Below are positions 1 through 10,565 of a DNA stretch of 64,000 bases, piece by piece. Under the pieces are notes generated by a model. That model was not told the DNA's origin. It did no database searches and was given only the letters and a program-made list of their open reading frames with translations. The stretch lies in assembly GCA_032622095.1 (NCBI GenBank), contig CP136065.1, positions 217,662,151 to 217,726,150 of the forward strand, given 5' to 3'. The first letter of the stretch is position 1. Every line of letters starts with the position of its first letter. The position numbers and the translations under genes were made by a program. This stretch comes from Siphonodentalium dalli. Taxonomy: Eukaryota > Mollusca > Scaphopoda > Gadilida > Siphonodentaliidae.

Positions 1-727
1 GAAACGCCTAAAATGCGCTTCGGTCTTCCTTATATGAACGCGAGACATATTGGGAGTGCAAGTGTAAGTAGTTCTTAAATTTGTCAACATATTTTGATCA
101 GGCAAACCATAACGTGACACGAACAATAATCTAGTAGGTTGGCTCTATGTCCCGAATGTCCATAGTCTTTTAAATATTGTTACTGTTGTATAATGAAGCA
201 CAACTACTCGTCAAATCGCTTAAAGATTCCCCGTCCTATTTGACACCACAAAACCACAATATGTTCGTATTCTAACCAAGAAATTAATTTAATTAGATCG
301 TCGTCTTAAACGGACATGGCTCATTCGAACCTCCAAATTTTTTTCTACGTAATTTGGAGCGACGGACACGATAGGTCGATAAATAAACGAACTATTGATA
401 TACCGGCTTCATGTGTGTGAAAAACACTCCCCAAAGTCACAGCCATTTTTCAGCCGTTTTCATCTTTTCGCCAGAAGTCATAAAAACGCTCTTTATTGCT
501 ACCATATCAGGAATAGACTACAACGGAACGCTTTTTTTCTGTTCCATGTCGTGCAAATGGCGGTTTTTTGTTTGGGACCCAAACATCGTACTCGCAGTGG
601 TATTTTTCATTACTTCAATGCGTCTTTTTGGGTTACATAATGCTCGTAGAAAGGTATGTCAGATATGTATCAACCTACTTCGATACTGCGAAAAATTCAA
701 AAGCGAATAATAATGTGTGTATTTTGG

Positions 728-1108
728 TGTAAACAGTATTTATTTCAAAAAATCGAACATATAACATAGACACAATATACATGTAGAAATATAGAGATTT
801 ATGAAGAGGATCGGACAACAAGAAAAATGCTTTTTTAAAGTCCTCTCCTCGTGGAATAAATGTTACCTCGAGTGACAGAAATATCATTTGAGGTAAAGCA
901 GACGGAGAGATGGAGAGAGGTTTGACACAACATACATGTGATACAAAATAACACAATAAACATCCGTTCAGTGGGGGAATCACTTGCACGAGTACGTCAC
1001 GACCACGAAGTAGAAAAGCGGTTCGTGGAAAGGGAATCTAGACGCGTCACCTGAAATGATTATGAGAAACGGCCACTATCAGAAATAAACTTCTGTACCG
1101 CCAAGAAT
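728..1108 (-). mobile_element. LINE 3'-end fragment inserted in copy 1
   Basis: A 381-bp insertion absent from copies 2 and 3. It is flanked by a perfect 15-bp target-site duplication (ATGTGTGTATTTTGG at 713-727 and 1109-1123), which indicates retrotransposition. Its left end reads TGTAAACA; on the minus strand this is the TGTTTACA 3' terminus seen in the LINE copies at 2140-2156, 6737 and 56090. No coding sequence survives. Confidence 0.75.
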
Positions 1109-1723
1109 ATGTGTGTATTTTGGAGTGCAAATCGCCATGTGGCTTAAAGTCACAGGTTTGTGTTTGCGCTCCAAAAATACACCTAATAATATTCGATTTT
1201 AAAATTTTCCCGGTATCGAAATAGGGATAAAACTACCTTTCTACGAGAATTCTGTGCCCCAGAAAGACTCGTTGCAATAATAACAAATACAACTTGGAAC
1301 GCGATGTTTGTGTTTCAAACAGAAAAACAGCCATATGAGCGGCATCGAACAGAAAAGAGCGTTCCCTTATATTGTAGAAATAAAGAGCGTTTATTTCACT
1401 TCTTTTCGAAACATTTAAAACATGTGGAAAATGGCTGTGACAAAGGAAAGTATTCTTTCAGAGCATATGAAGCAGGTATATCAATATTTCGTATATGTAT
1501 CAACCTATCTTAAACCTCCTTCCAAATTACGTAGACAATAATTGGAAGCTCGAATGAGCCATGTCCGTTTAAATTTTCATAGAACAACTCTCGCGTTCAG
1601 TATTTGGTGCAGGTATGCGGACATATTAAGCTGAATGTGACCGCTTCTAGCTCGTGGTTGCTATGAAGTCACAATTCCTATTACTAACCCCCTGCACCCC
1701 TATGTGGAATAAGAATACCAAAT

Positions 1724-2156
1724 GGAGCCTGACGCATGCATATTACTACGAGCATAATTTTCATCACGCAGCAACTAAATTATTGAAAACTCTGCCCCTC
1801 CACTTTCTCACTCTCTCTCATTCTCTCTCTCTCTCTTTCTCTCTCTATCTCTCTATCTCTCTCTCTACCTCCGGCTATCCCTAACACTATCTTCCCGCTG
1901 TTTCCATCCCCAACTCAAACTTAGTTACTTCTCCTTTTAAAAACATTATTTATATCCTTTCCCGTCTGATCGATACCCCTCCCTCACTTATTGAGGAAGG
2001 GGCATGTCGCCAAAGAGGAGAAGACTTCATATAAGCCCTCGGGCTTGTTGTCTGATCCTCATTTCCATACATTTATATCTTATATGTTATATATTTATGT
2101 CACTTGTGTATTATGTGTATTATGTTTGGATTTGGAAATAAAAATATGTTTACACT
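1724..2156 (+). mobile_element. LINE 3'-UTR fragment inserted in copy 1
   Basis: A 433-bp insertion absent from copies 2 and 3, with a perfect 10-bp target-site duplication AATACCAAAT (1714-1723 and 2157-2166). It matches, in opposite orientation, the 3' UTR of the LINE at 6737-7200: GCCTGACGCATGCATATTAC near the start and GTTTGGATTTGG then ATATGTTTACAC at the end. It is strongly 5'-truncated and contains a pyrimidine-rich microsatellite. Confidence 0.85.
1804..1868 (+). repeat. (TC)n microsatellite
   Basis: An almost pure CT-dinucleotide run with a few TTTC and TATC interruptions, inside the LINE 3' UTR fragment. Confidence 0.9.
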
Positions 2157-2599
2157 AATACCAAATACATGTTAGAAAAACGTTAAAACATCACGTAATA
2201 AGAAAAGAAAGCAAAACATTTAGAAATTGCAGGAAATAATTTAGCGAAGCCGAAAACAAAATAGTGGAAAATGTACATGTATAATACCTACCAAAACTGA
2301 ATGTAATTCGAGAAAGTTTGTAAAAACAAAAGTTTAGCTATTTCATAACTGAATATGTTTTTAACGCAGACGAAAACTGCATCTAATAATGCAACGCCGT
2401 GTCTTTCCGTCGGGTGCGCATCTTCACAACAGTGTTGTCAGCATGGAAAATAATCTTGACAATGAAGTCGTTGAATTAGTCGCAACATTCATAGAAAGGA
2501 TGGACTAACAGTGGATAATTAGGCGTTGCGTATATCATAGAGACCGGCGTGCACCCAGCGCGAGTGTGTTGACAACAATGTCCAGCATGTTTAGAGAAT

Positions 2600-2879
2600 C
2601 CGTGTTAATTGCAGCACCCTAACAGTAGACCGCGTCCCTGTATAACCGTGAGAGACACAAAGCAAGCCACGTGTTGTTTCAGAATCAATCAGTGTGTTTG
2701 CACAATCATTAGTCGGTCTAGCCATAGGACCCGACAAAGTTTGGTTGTTTGTGTTGTACACCGGCATTCCTACTTAAGCGACCCCGTAGCTACCAAGTGC
2801 CATAATTCACTTGTATGCGCTGTTGTTAACATCTACCAAACGTCTCGATCAAATTATTATCTGCAACAAACAATTGAAG
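2600..2879 (+). other. Leader (5' UTR) exon and intron of gene copy 1
   Basis: This block is conserved in all three duplicates and ends in AAG followed by a GTATGT donor at 2880. The matching acceptor, a pyrimidine stretch ending TTTATTTCCAG at 3510-3520, directly precedes the ATG at 3521, giving a 641-bp intron. The exon start is not determined; 2600 is a guess. The exon has no long ATG-initiated frame running into the CDS, so it is read as untranslated leader. A TATA-like TATATCATAG lies upstream at about 2531. Confidence 0.6.
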
Positions 2880-3520
2880 GTATGTAGAAATTTCCCAATT
2901 ATCAGTATTTTTAATGTTTGCGGCTATCTTGTGTTAACAAAGTATTATGTTCATTTGCGTCGACATATGAAATACTCTGGTTGGTCCAACTGAAGCTCCG
3001 GATGCACGTCAAGGGACATTATATATTAATGTAAAGTACATCGGAAGCGCCCTCCATGGACATTTCTCTTTCAAAGCATCGGTTAAGTAATGGTTGGAAC
3101 ACGAATACAACATAATATAGATTTATTGTTGTTATTTTTGGATAATTTATCAAAACTATACTAAAATTTGTTTGGCGCATGCCAATGTCCAATATGTTCC
3201 ATATGATGAAATAAACTAAGGTTCTTATGTGCCCTCTTTGTTAGGAGGATCGACTTGTATAGATTTTTAATAATCAATAATTTAATTAATATAACATAGA
3301 GACTTTAGTAATCGCAGCCGTTTTCACAATCAGATAACACAGCGAAATAAGACCCGCAACTCTATATACACATGATGTTAACAGTAATCGTCGTCACAAT
3401 TGTCTGAGCTCAATGAGCATAGTGATTGATATCATCAGCAACGACTTTACTGTTCCCTTACAAGCACAACACGCTTATGCATATCACTCAACTAATAATT
3501 ATTATCTTCTTTATTTCCAG

Positions 3521-4243
3521 ATGGCTGACGATTCTCTTTACCCATCCACTCTTCCGTCTACGCCAAGCAAAGAAGGCTTCAACCACCTTATGTTGCGCTT
3601 GCTTTCGTCACCTGGTATTAAATCTACCCTCTCACAGCCCAAAACAGCCCGATCGAGGTGCATGCTGTCCGAACTCAACCGAGAACCATGTGCTTCGTCA
3701 ACGATGGCAGCAAGCGAGATGTGTCTGTCTGACATGTCACTGTTCTGTGAGATGAACGATCCTACGGACGACTTCCCTATCAACATGCAACGGAATGGCC
3801 TTCTACATTCCACCCCACTGCGCATGTCCATGTGTACGTCATTTGATAACAACAATCAGCACTACATCAAGTCAGCTTGTAAACACAGATGTGGAACAAT
3901 AACTCCGATGGACTTGTCCTACACACTCGCCAAGTATGAAGACAACAGTTACAGAGCAGAGTGCCACGATGTGTCGTCCGATGACAGTAGTCCCCTAAGA
4001 CGTGAAGTCATCGGCGGAGAGAATGTGCCTGTTATGTTGTCGGGAACCATCTGCAGCATGTCACGTGATCAGTGCCATGACGACGATGAGCAGTCCACGA
4101 TTTGCAGTTCCTCCTCCAACGTATCAGCTCGAGAACGAATCCATGCGTTCCGTGATATCGTCATCCGACATAAGATGATTCGAAAGGAAAGCAAGGTGGT
4201 ACACCGTGTTCTCAGGAGGTTCAGGAAGATATTCCGCCATTGA
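3521..4243 (+). CDS. Unrecognised 240-residue protein, tandem family member 1
   Basis: I do not recognise this family. The start is the ATG immediately after the splice acceptor; the open frame begins upstream at 3413, but that part is intron. The N-terminus is Ser/Thr/Pro-rich (MADDSLYPSTLPSTPS). The middle is polar with scattered Cys and Met. An acidic patch (HDDDEQ) precedes a Ser-rich linker. The last 38 residues are strongly basic and probably helical (RERIHAFRDIVIRHK to RRFRKIFRH), the segment best conserved among the copies. No signal peptide or transmembrane segment is visible. Codon-level conservation against copies 2 and 3, with an in-frame one-codon length difference in the acidic patch, supports real coding. 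The 3' UTR is AU-rich with ATTTA-type elements and an ATTAAA at 4372, compatible with an unstable mRNA. Function and localisation are unknown; a nuclear or membrane-binding role for the basic tail is only speculation. Confidence 0.85.
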   Translation: MADDSLYPSTLPSTPSKEGFNHLMLRLLSSPGIKSTLSQPKTARSRCMLSELNREPCASSTMAASEMCLSDMSLFCEMNDPTDDFPINMQRNGLLHSTPLRMSMCTSFDNNNQHYIKSACKHRCGTITPMDLSYTLAKYEDNSYRAECHDVSSDDSSPLRREVIGGENVPVMLSGTICSMSRDQCHDDDEQSTICSSSSNVSARERIHAFRDIVIRHKMIRKESKVVHRVLRRFRKIFRH

Positions 4244-4371
4244 TTTTCAAATTCAAACAGCTAAAATGAGTGCTTTCTACAATAGATGCTGTTCGTGACG
4301 TTGACTTGTTAATGTTTAATAATTTACTATTTAATTTATTGTTGAATTGTTGTTATTTTATTTGTTGATTG

Positions 4372-4377
4372 ATTAAA
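4372..4377 (+). promoter_or_regulatory. Candidate polyadenylation signal of gene copy 1
   Basis: An ATTAAA hexamer lies 129 bp after the stop codon in the AU-rich 3' flank. Copy 2 has ATTGAA at this place, so the signal is not conserved and may not be the one used. Confidence 0.4.
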
Positions 4378-4513
4378 GAATAATAATTTATACAATATCA
4401 AGGAACGTCAGTTTTTAATGAAACACAACACGTCCGATATTGGGTGATAATTGGGTCATTTTATAATTTCTAGAGCTTTCTAGATAATCATTGACGAGTA
4501 TTTCCCTTAGGAA

Positions 4514-4565
4514 ATATTCAGATAATAAGTTCAACAAACGAGTGTTGATCTAATAATCTGAACAA
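4514..4565. repeat. Imperfect hairpin downstream of gene copy 1
   Basis: Arms TTCAGATAATAAG and its near-complement TAATAATCTGAAC form an imperfect stem of about 20 bp. The same hairpin is at 19736-19790 in copy 2. Copy 3 has only the right arm (around 23539-23555), having lost the left. Confidence 0.6.
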
Positions 4566-4761
4566 TTCCCGCCAAAGAATGTGAATCGTTCTGCACTGTC
4601 GTCTGCATATATTTTCCGCTAATCCCTCCAAGTTAATAGACCATTCCTATATATATTTGATAACTAGGTGGGAGAATCCACTCAGTATAGAAAGGGTTAA
4701 ATGTTATGAATAGCGTTTACCGGTGCTGTTATTTGCAGAGTTACATCCATTGTATTACCAA

Positions 4762-4953
4762 TTACTAAACACCGCCCGGACCACTCCGTACCAGTCCAGA
4801 ACGTCTCTGCAGAGTATAGGGGTGATTTAGTGGCAATATTTGTGCCGGGGTATCATGGAAACCCCACTACGGACAGGGGTCGCGGCCACACAGAAGTGTC
4901 GCTATTAATCCCCAAAATATCGTCATCGGCGAATATGATCGCTGCGAATGAGA
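4762..4953 (+). repeat. Arm of foldback element (copy 1, truncated)
   Basis: Begins ACTAAACACCGCCCGGACC and matches the left arms at 19978-20190 and 23740-23935. It is cut short at 4953, where the LINE fragment begins. Confidence 0.7.
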
Positions 4954-5554
4954 GAGATACTTTATTCCTCCATATCAACGGAGATTACATATAATACAAA
5001 TATATACAACAAAATAATCTTACATAAAATTTGTTAAAGCACAGAAGTTGGGCGCGTAAAACAAATACATGTGCTAAATTTCAGTGCAATTATATTGTGA
5101 ACGGACGCATTTGGTATTCAATGGCTAGGATATGTTTAACCACAATAAATCGTATCCAGGGAATTGATCGCCATTCAGAGGTATTCATATATATTATGTT
5201 GTGAGTATACCTTCTATTGCGAGCAAAGGAAACAAATGAAGCGAACGCATCGCTTTAATAAGAGATTCTCATTGCAGAGAAGATGGATCTGTAGGGATGC
5301 ACCCACCAAAGCAGTACGCTAGAAATGTGTTTGTGCTGAGGCTATCTAGGAGCGCGAATGTTTCTATTCCATGTCTGTCGATTATTGCATACCAGAATGC
5401 ATTCCTCGTCACCTGTGCAAAGTCTGACATGCAATCATGATACATATGGGGAAGAAGATTAGCGAATGAATTATGACAATGAATACAAGTAGCATCGTTA
5501 TTATACGTGGTTTTTGCCAAAATGTTCGCCAAAAGGTTTATTCATATTACTGTT
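4954..5554 (-). pseudogene. LINE reverse-transcriptase C-terminal relic with 3' UTR
   Basis: A minus-strand frame at 5269-5532 ends a non-LTR retrotransposon ORF2. It has the C-x2-C ... H-x4-C cysteine/histidine cluster (CIHCHNSFANLLPHMYHDC) followed by RNAFWYAIID, as in the C-terminal tail of jockey/CR1-type ORF2 proteins. The catalytic reverse transcriptase domain is absent (5' truncation). The remaining 300 bp to 4954 is 3' UTR ending in TATGGAGGAATAAA and a GATA/TCTC-rich tail. This insertion ends the recognisable homology of duplication copy 1. Confidence 0.6.
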
Positions 5555-5558
5555 TTAA

Positions 5559-6078
5559 AGGCACTGGTGGCGTTCGTTGCAAAAATATTCATATTTTTTC
5601 AAATCGCCATCAACAGAAGGAATATTAATATATATATAGTTTTGTTCATATGCCAAACATAATCAGCTCGTAATGAGTATATTGTCACCAAGACGTACGG
5701 TGGTGTACGTAAACAAGAGCCTGCTCGTGTTACAGAAGTTTGGCTTCTGTTTACATAACACAGCTCAGTTCTATTGGTTATTCAAATACAAATTATATAA
5801 ACACTCTTTATTATTTCCATTTTAGGAAAACAGTAACAAATAATGCTCTTTATGTTTACCATATCCGGATCTAAACAAAAGCCAGGTTCTGTAACGTTTT
5901 TTGCTTTTGTTTACATAACAAAGGAAAAACACTTGACAATAACATACTGTTTATGTCATATTTCTGATTGGTATAAGAACAAAGTCTGTCTATATTTTAC
6001 TATTCTTTCTGTGTGTGGCAGTTTTTGACGGAGGTGAATATTTTAACAGCATACTCACCGCCAACACCGCCCGTATAT
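5559..6078. mobile_element. TTAA-flanked MITE family 1, copy a
   Basis: A 520-bp non-coding element between TTAA duplications (5555-5558 and 6079-6082). The terminal inverted repeats begin AGGCACTGGTGGCGTT on the left and, complemented, ATATACGGGCGGTGTT on the right. Other copies are at 8606-9098 and 47256-47758. The TTAA target is typical of piggyBac-type transposases, but no transposase is present, so the superfamily is inferred from the target site only. Confidence 0.75.
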
Positions 6079-6103
6079 TTAACCCCAAAATGCCGCCGTC
6101 GAA

Positions 6104-6203
6104 GAACTTCGGGCGACCACGTGACCGTTAAATGTGTCGAGCTTATTAGTACATGTAATAAGCCTTCCAGTGACGAATAACCATCAACATACAAATACCT
6201 GAG
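6104..6203. repeat. Host repeat H, left part (copy 1)
   Basis: The stretch from GCGACCACGTGACCGTT to the TTAA at 6204 matches 47163-47255. It resumes at 6652-6736 (ATGACCGTCAAC onward, matching 47763-47850) and again at 12617-12634. These paralogous copies give the empty sites used to resolve the nested insertions. Confidence 0.8.
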
Positions 6204-6207
6204 TTAA

Positions 6208-6647
6208 AGGCCCACTTAATTTTCGAGTCTCCGATTTTTTTTTTATAGTGACATGATATACGGTTTTAATAACAATCTATGCCATAAAATATGATTAAAA
6301 TACTATAATTCATCACTATTTGAAACATCTGTGTCTCAGAAGATGCCCACAGAGAAACAGAAAAACTGTTGAAGACTTCCCCCCTCTGAAACCCAGAATG
6401 CAACAGAATTCAAACTTTTTCAATGAAAGGGGAAGAACTCTATCTTTAATATATAGAGTTATTCCCCCTGCATTGAAAATAATACTGATTTTTACTTCAA
6501 TTTTGATGACAAAACTCAACATGTCCACAGTTTATTACACCGGATAAGTTTATAATACAATGTTTTGGAGCTTCCTCTTTCAAATGGTATATAATATGGC
6601 ATATATTTTATATAAAGTAATCAGGGGATTCGAAATTAAGTGGGCCT
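6208..6647. mobile_element. TTAA-flanked MITE family 2
   Basis: A 440-bp AT-rich element with inverted termini AGGCCCACTTAATTTTCGAG (left) and complemented AGGCCCACTTAATTTCGAA (right). It is flanked by TTAA at 6204-6207 and TGAA at 6648-6651, read as a mutated second TTAA. It occupies the same TTAA of host repeat H that MITE family 1 occupies at 47252. Non-coding. Confidence 0.75.
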
Positions 6648-6651
6648 TGAA

Positions 6652-6736
6652 ATGACCGTCAACGCACAATCATCGCAATTTACCTGAGCATACTTCTTAT
6701 TGAACATCATTAACTACCTGTGTGGATGATTGCGGT
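6652..6736. repeat. Host repeat H, middle part (copy 1)
   Basis: Matches 47763-47850. Its last 12 bases, GATGATTGCGGT (6725-6736), are the left target-site duplication of the LINE that begins at 6737. Confidence 0.8.
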
Positions 6737-7871
6737 AGTGTAAACATATTTTTTATATCCAAATCCAAACAGATAACATAATATACAGATGATACAAATA
6801 TGCAGGAGAAGATAGTGTTAGGGATAGCAAGAAAGGGAGGGGGTGAGAAAGTAGAAGACAGGAGGGGGCATATGAGTCGTGAAATGATGACAGTGGTGGT
6901 GAGTTCATAATAATTGAGTTGTTGCGTGATAAAATGATGCTCGTCTATAGTAATATGCATGCGTCAGGCACCAGGGGAGGGGGTCAATCGCAATGACCAA
7001 TTCCTATTACAATGGTGTTCACTGTGAATATCGCAGCATCCTGCATGTGGAATCATTACACGTATATACAGGATAGTAACAAGTAAGTAACATACAAAAT
7101 AATCGTTTACGGAAGACATTTAGTACTACATATATAATTGGGAATATCATTATGCCGCATAACGCGGCCGGAATCCAAAGCAATGTGTTACCCGTAAAAA
7201 TCATGGAAATCTTTTTGTTCTCATAATATATGTCTGTGCTGCATTAAATATGTGTTTGTTTTCGCGAAGGCTAAGCTCCCTTGATCCCCGCATTAAAGTA
7301 TTTTCAGATAGGGCAACATTGGGTAAAGAGTCATATAGTTCTCTTCTGGGTTCTTGATAAAATGTACATTCCATGAGATAGTGGTAAGTTGTCTCAAGTT
7401 CCCCACATAAACAGAAGGGGCAAATTATTACGTGATTATCTGTCAGGTCACAACTCAGGTGGTTGCAGTTCAGTCTTAACCGGGTATGAAGGATATGAGA
7501 TTTACGACATTTACTATGATAAAAATAGGCAGGTGGACGTATATTGTCACTGTTCAGTTCCTTTTTGAAGTCTTTGATAGTACTGCTGCCCTTTGTGGTC
7601 TCCGGCAGTTTGTTCCATTCGGTAATTCCAGCTGGTAAGAATGAATACATATAATAGTCATAGTTAATATTCGAGGGTAGTCTTATATGTTCAAATCTGA
7701 AGTTATATGTAGAATTGTTTGCCTGGATTGGTCCTACGTAATTTCTTAATATTTGATGGAGTATTTCATTTCATTTCATTTTAAAAAATTGGCATAGCTT
7801 GTGTTTTCTACGACGTGAGGAGAAGAGTTCCCAGCCAGTTTCTGATAAAATACGCTCATTACTCGTACTGG
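6737..7871 (-). pseudogene. LINE, 3' half (RT C-terminus and 3' UTR)
   Basis: Minus-strand non-LTR retrotransposon. The coding part runs from about 7871 to 7201 and contains the thumb-like and tail region (AGITEWNKLPETTKGSSTIK) and the C-terminal CPFCLCGELETTYHYLMEC cluster. Frame breaks lie near 7750-7790. The 3' UTR extends to 6737 and ends in ATATGTTTACAC. The other half of the same insertion is at 12196-12604; the two are separated by the element at 7882-12185, which is bracketed by TGGTTGCACC duplications (7872-7881 and 12186-12195). The whole LINE is bracketed by GATGATTGCGGT (6725-6736 and 12605-12616). The catalytic core is missing because of 5' truncation. Confidence 0.8.
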
Positions 7872-7905
7872 TGGTTGCACCAAGGATATACTGACCGCTT
7901 TCCCT

Positions 7906-8170
7906 TTATTGGGGTTTCGGGACTAGGCCAGGGAGGATTTGAAAGGGGCGGAACCCCTCTCCTACAACCCACTTGGGAGTGAAGTTTGAAGTTATGAATG
8001 ATGAAATATATAACAATGGATGAAAAAAAGATGATCTAGACATGTTATTTTTGTTTGTGTTTCTTTTTCTTTCTCTTGAGTGTTTCTTCTGTTGTTGTTG
8101 TTGCTGTTGTCGTAAGGAGCTCCACTCCGTGCTGTCTACGTGATTCTTGTTCAGTAGGTCGAATTCTGTC
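7906..8170 (-). pseudogene. ORF1-like C-terminus relic
   Basis: On the minus strand, the segment encoding FDLLNKN followed by poly-Gln and a Lys/Arg-rich tail resembles the C-termini at 13260-13400 (DLFNKN, Gln-rich, PPKK) and 14900-15045. Its position downstream of 11929-12014 on the same strand fits one broken ORF1. Confidence 0.45.
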
Positions 8171-8590
8171 GCCAGGACGCTGTTCGCATGCATGAGAGAT
8201 TGATTTCAATTTGATCGCCATTGGCGGCTTATCATCAGTGATCGCACATGCTAAACGGCACATTAGTATCAATCTATATATTCACAATCTTGGGTACAGT
8301 GTTGCGCGAGACTGACAGGTAATATAATTCGACTGAATTCTACAAAAATCACCACTGATGCTAGCTATACGTTGGAAACTTCTTTCCAAGCCATTTCCTT
8401 TCCGTACTTCATTTATTATTTTATCGCCCATCAGTTATGAGAATGACTGCATGTACCCGGATAGTATATGTGACCGAGTGAACCATGTCATTCTCTGTAA
8501 CGGCTATCTCGATGACGAGGTTGATTGCATAAGATGATTGGTCACGAATAGGACGTGGTTGTTTGAGAAGGTAATTGATCACGAATCGAA
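8163..8590. repeat. Long inverted repeat, left arm
   Basis: The reverse complement of 9175-9605, a segment of TIR element A, over roughly 430 bp with high similarity (shared landmarks GACAGAATTCGACCT and TACCCGGATAGTATATGTGA in matching order). It lacks the element's terminal repeat, so it is an inverted partial copy. Confidence 0.85.
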
Positions 8591-8605
8591 TCTGTGTTAT
8601 GTTAA

Positions 8606-9098
8606 AGGCACGTGAGGCCTTAGTTGTCGAAAATATTAATATTTGTTCTAATCACCGTAAACGGAAAAACATTAAAACGCATACAGTTTCGTTCATATAT
8701 ACCATGACCATCACATAAACAGCATGTTATCATAAAGACCTACTATATTTTACCTAAGCAAGAGCCTGATTGTGTTACAGAAGACAGCACAATGCTACTG
8801 GCTAATCACACACAAATAGCATAAACGCTCTTTATTAGTTCCATATCAGGAATTCACCAACAAAGAACGCTCTTTATGTTTACCATCATAATATAAACAA
8901 AGACCAGAAAAGTAACTTGTTATGCCTTTGTTTACATAACAATGGTCAAACATTTGACAATAACATACTGTTTATGCGATATTTCTTATTTGTATACGGA
9001 CAAAGTCTGTCTACATTTTGATGTTCTTTCTGTTTGTGGCGGTTTTTGACGGGTGGAAATATTTTCACAGGATACCCACCGCCAAGGCCAACCGTTCC
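8606..9098. mobile_element. TTAA-flanked MITE family 1, copy b
   Basis: Shares ordered blocks with copies a and c (the acgtaaacaagagcctg-type block, TTTGTTTACATAACAA, GGCGGTTTTTGACGG). The left flank is TTAA (8602-8605). The right terminus is degraded (CCAAGGCCAACCGTTCCTT) and runs into TIR element A, so the second TTAA is not intact. Confidence 0.6.
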
Positions 9099-9102
9099 TT
9101 GG

Positions 9103-10510
9103 GGTCTATTCTCATTGCACACGCGCGTGTGATTAATCGCAGCGTTTTTTAAGGTGCGTGTTAACTTAGCACAGAGCGATTCGTGATCAATTACCTTCCT
9201 CAAACAACCACGTCCTATTCGTGACCAATCATCTTATGCAATCAACCTCGTCATCGAGATAGCCGTTACAGAGAATGGCATTGTTCACTCGGTCACATAT
9301 ACTATCCGGGTACAGTCATTCTCATAACTGATGGGCGATAAAATAATAAATGAAGTACGGAAAGAAAATGGCTTGGAAAGAAGTTTCCAACGATAGCTAG
9401 CATCAGTGGTGATTTTTGTAGAATTCAGTCGAATTATATTACCTGTCAGTCTCGCGCAACACTGTACCCAAGATTGTGAATATATAGATTGATAGTAATG
9501 TGCCGTTTAGCATGTGCGATCACTGATGATAAGCCGCCAATGGCGATCAAATTGAAATCAATCGCTCATGCATGCGAACAGCGTCCTGGCGACAGAATTC
9601 GACCTGAAACGCTGCGTGTGTGACTCTTAAGGTCGAATTCTGAGTCCCATCACTTATTCTATTTAATGGTGGTTCGTCAATTATATAGTACCGCGTTGTC
9701 GCTGTTGCCAGCGGCTATACAAATGAGCACTTGGTGATGGGGGAGGGGGGTCTGAAGAAAAAAATGTTCATACACAGGGTTGAACATAAAAATCCCTCCC
9801 AACCATGGGTCTATCATCCTTCCCTACATGCAAATCTATTTGTTTTTCTCCCAACAAATTGGGGTCTCATCCCCTCTTTCCCCATAATTTTTACTGGATA
9901 TCATATGTTTGAGTACTAATGTTTTAAATGAGCTTTATTCAGAAAGACGATTTTTGTCAGACCTAGCTAACTATAAGGTAAAACGTTGAAAGATCTAATT
10001 CAACCACTTGAATCGTACACTTTTGATAATCGTGAGTGATAATAACAATTATATACATAAAACTCCTGTAATCTGGGTTGTGATCGTACTATATAGTGTT
10101 ATATACGTTTCAAGCTGGAATAAAATATGCATATTTATGCCCAACTACATGCAATTGAACCCTCTATTTCTAATTATAATTAGCTAGATATAATTGTGTC
10201 CTCAAAACTTATGTCATTTTGATGGCATGGCTCGTTATACTCAACTTATACCTGAGTAAATCTAACTGAGGAAATTAAAGTTAATGTGTCATCATATATA
10301 GGCCTGTATGTGGTCACCCCAACCGAAAGTACTTTATCATCCTCCAACCTACCCTAGACCTGTGTATGAATGTGTTCGTCAGACCCCACCCCTATTGGGG
10401 GAACTCTTAGCAGTGGGAGGAAGGAATGCCATCGAACACACATATAGAGCCGCTCGATCTTAAAAAACGCTGCGATTAATCGCACGCGCGTGTGCAATGA
10501 GAATAGATCC
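9103..10510. mobile_element. TIR element A (about 1.4 kb, non-coding)
   Basis: Terminal inverted repeats of about 50 bp begin GGTCTATTCTCATTGCACAC and include a GCGATTAATCGC palindrome. The interior is collinear with element B. No transposase-like frame is visible; the small open frames are not shared intact with B. Confidence 0.8.
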
Positions 10511-10565
10511 TTATGGTCTATTCTCATTGCACACGCGCGTGCGATTAATCGCAGCGTTTTTTAAG
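10459..10565. repeat. Perfect 49-bp palindrome at the A/B junction
   Basis: Left arm 10459-10507 and right arm 10517-10565 are exact reverse complements around a 9-nt loop. It results from the right terminus of A abutting the left terminus of B. Confidence 0.95.

Larger units (their letters stand above)
1..4953. repeat. Segmental duplication unit, copy 1
   Basis: The first bases of the window match the start of copy 2 at 15597, and similarity continues through the gene and its 3' flank to about 4953, where a LINE fragment interrupts it. It may extend left of the window. Relative to copies 2 and 3 it carries two private LINE insertions (728-1108 and 1724-2156), so these arrived after the copies separated or only in this copy. 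Confidence 0.9.

Noticed and set aside
2609-2993. Open frames across the leader exon and intron start
   Set aside because: They run through the GTATGT donor and are altered by indels between copies; treated as 5' UTR.
3413-3520. 36-residue N-terminal extension of the first family member
   Set aside because: It lies in the intron and is separated from the conserved ATG by a strong acceptor; copies 2 and 3 do not retain an equivalent extension.
3538-3855. Minus-strand frame of 105 codons opposite the unknown gene, also in copies 2 and 3
   Set aside because: A shadow of the conserved coding exon; splice signals, acceptor-ATG fusion and codon changes fit the plus strand.
6320-6547. 75-codon plus frame and 70-codon minus frame
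   Set aside because: Both lie inside MITE family 2 and lack any recognised domain.
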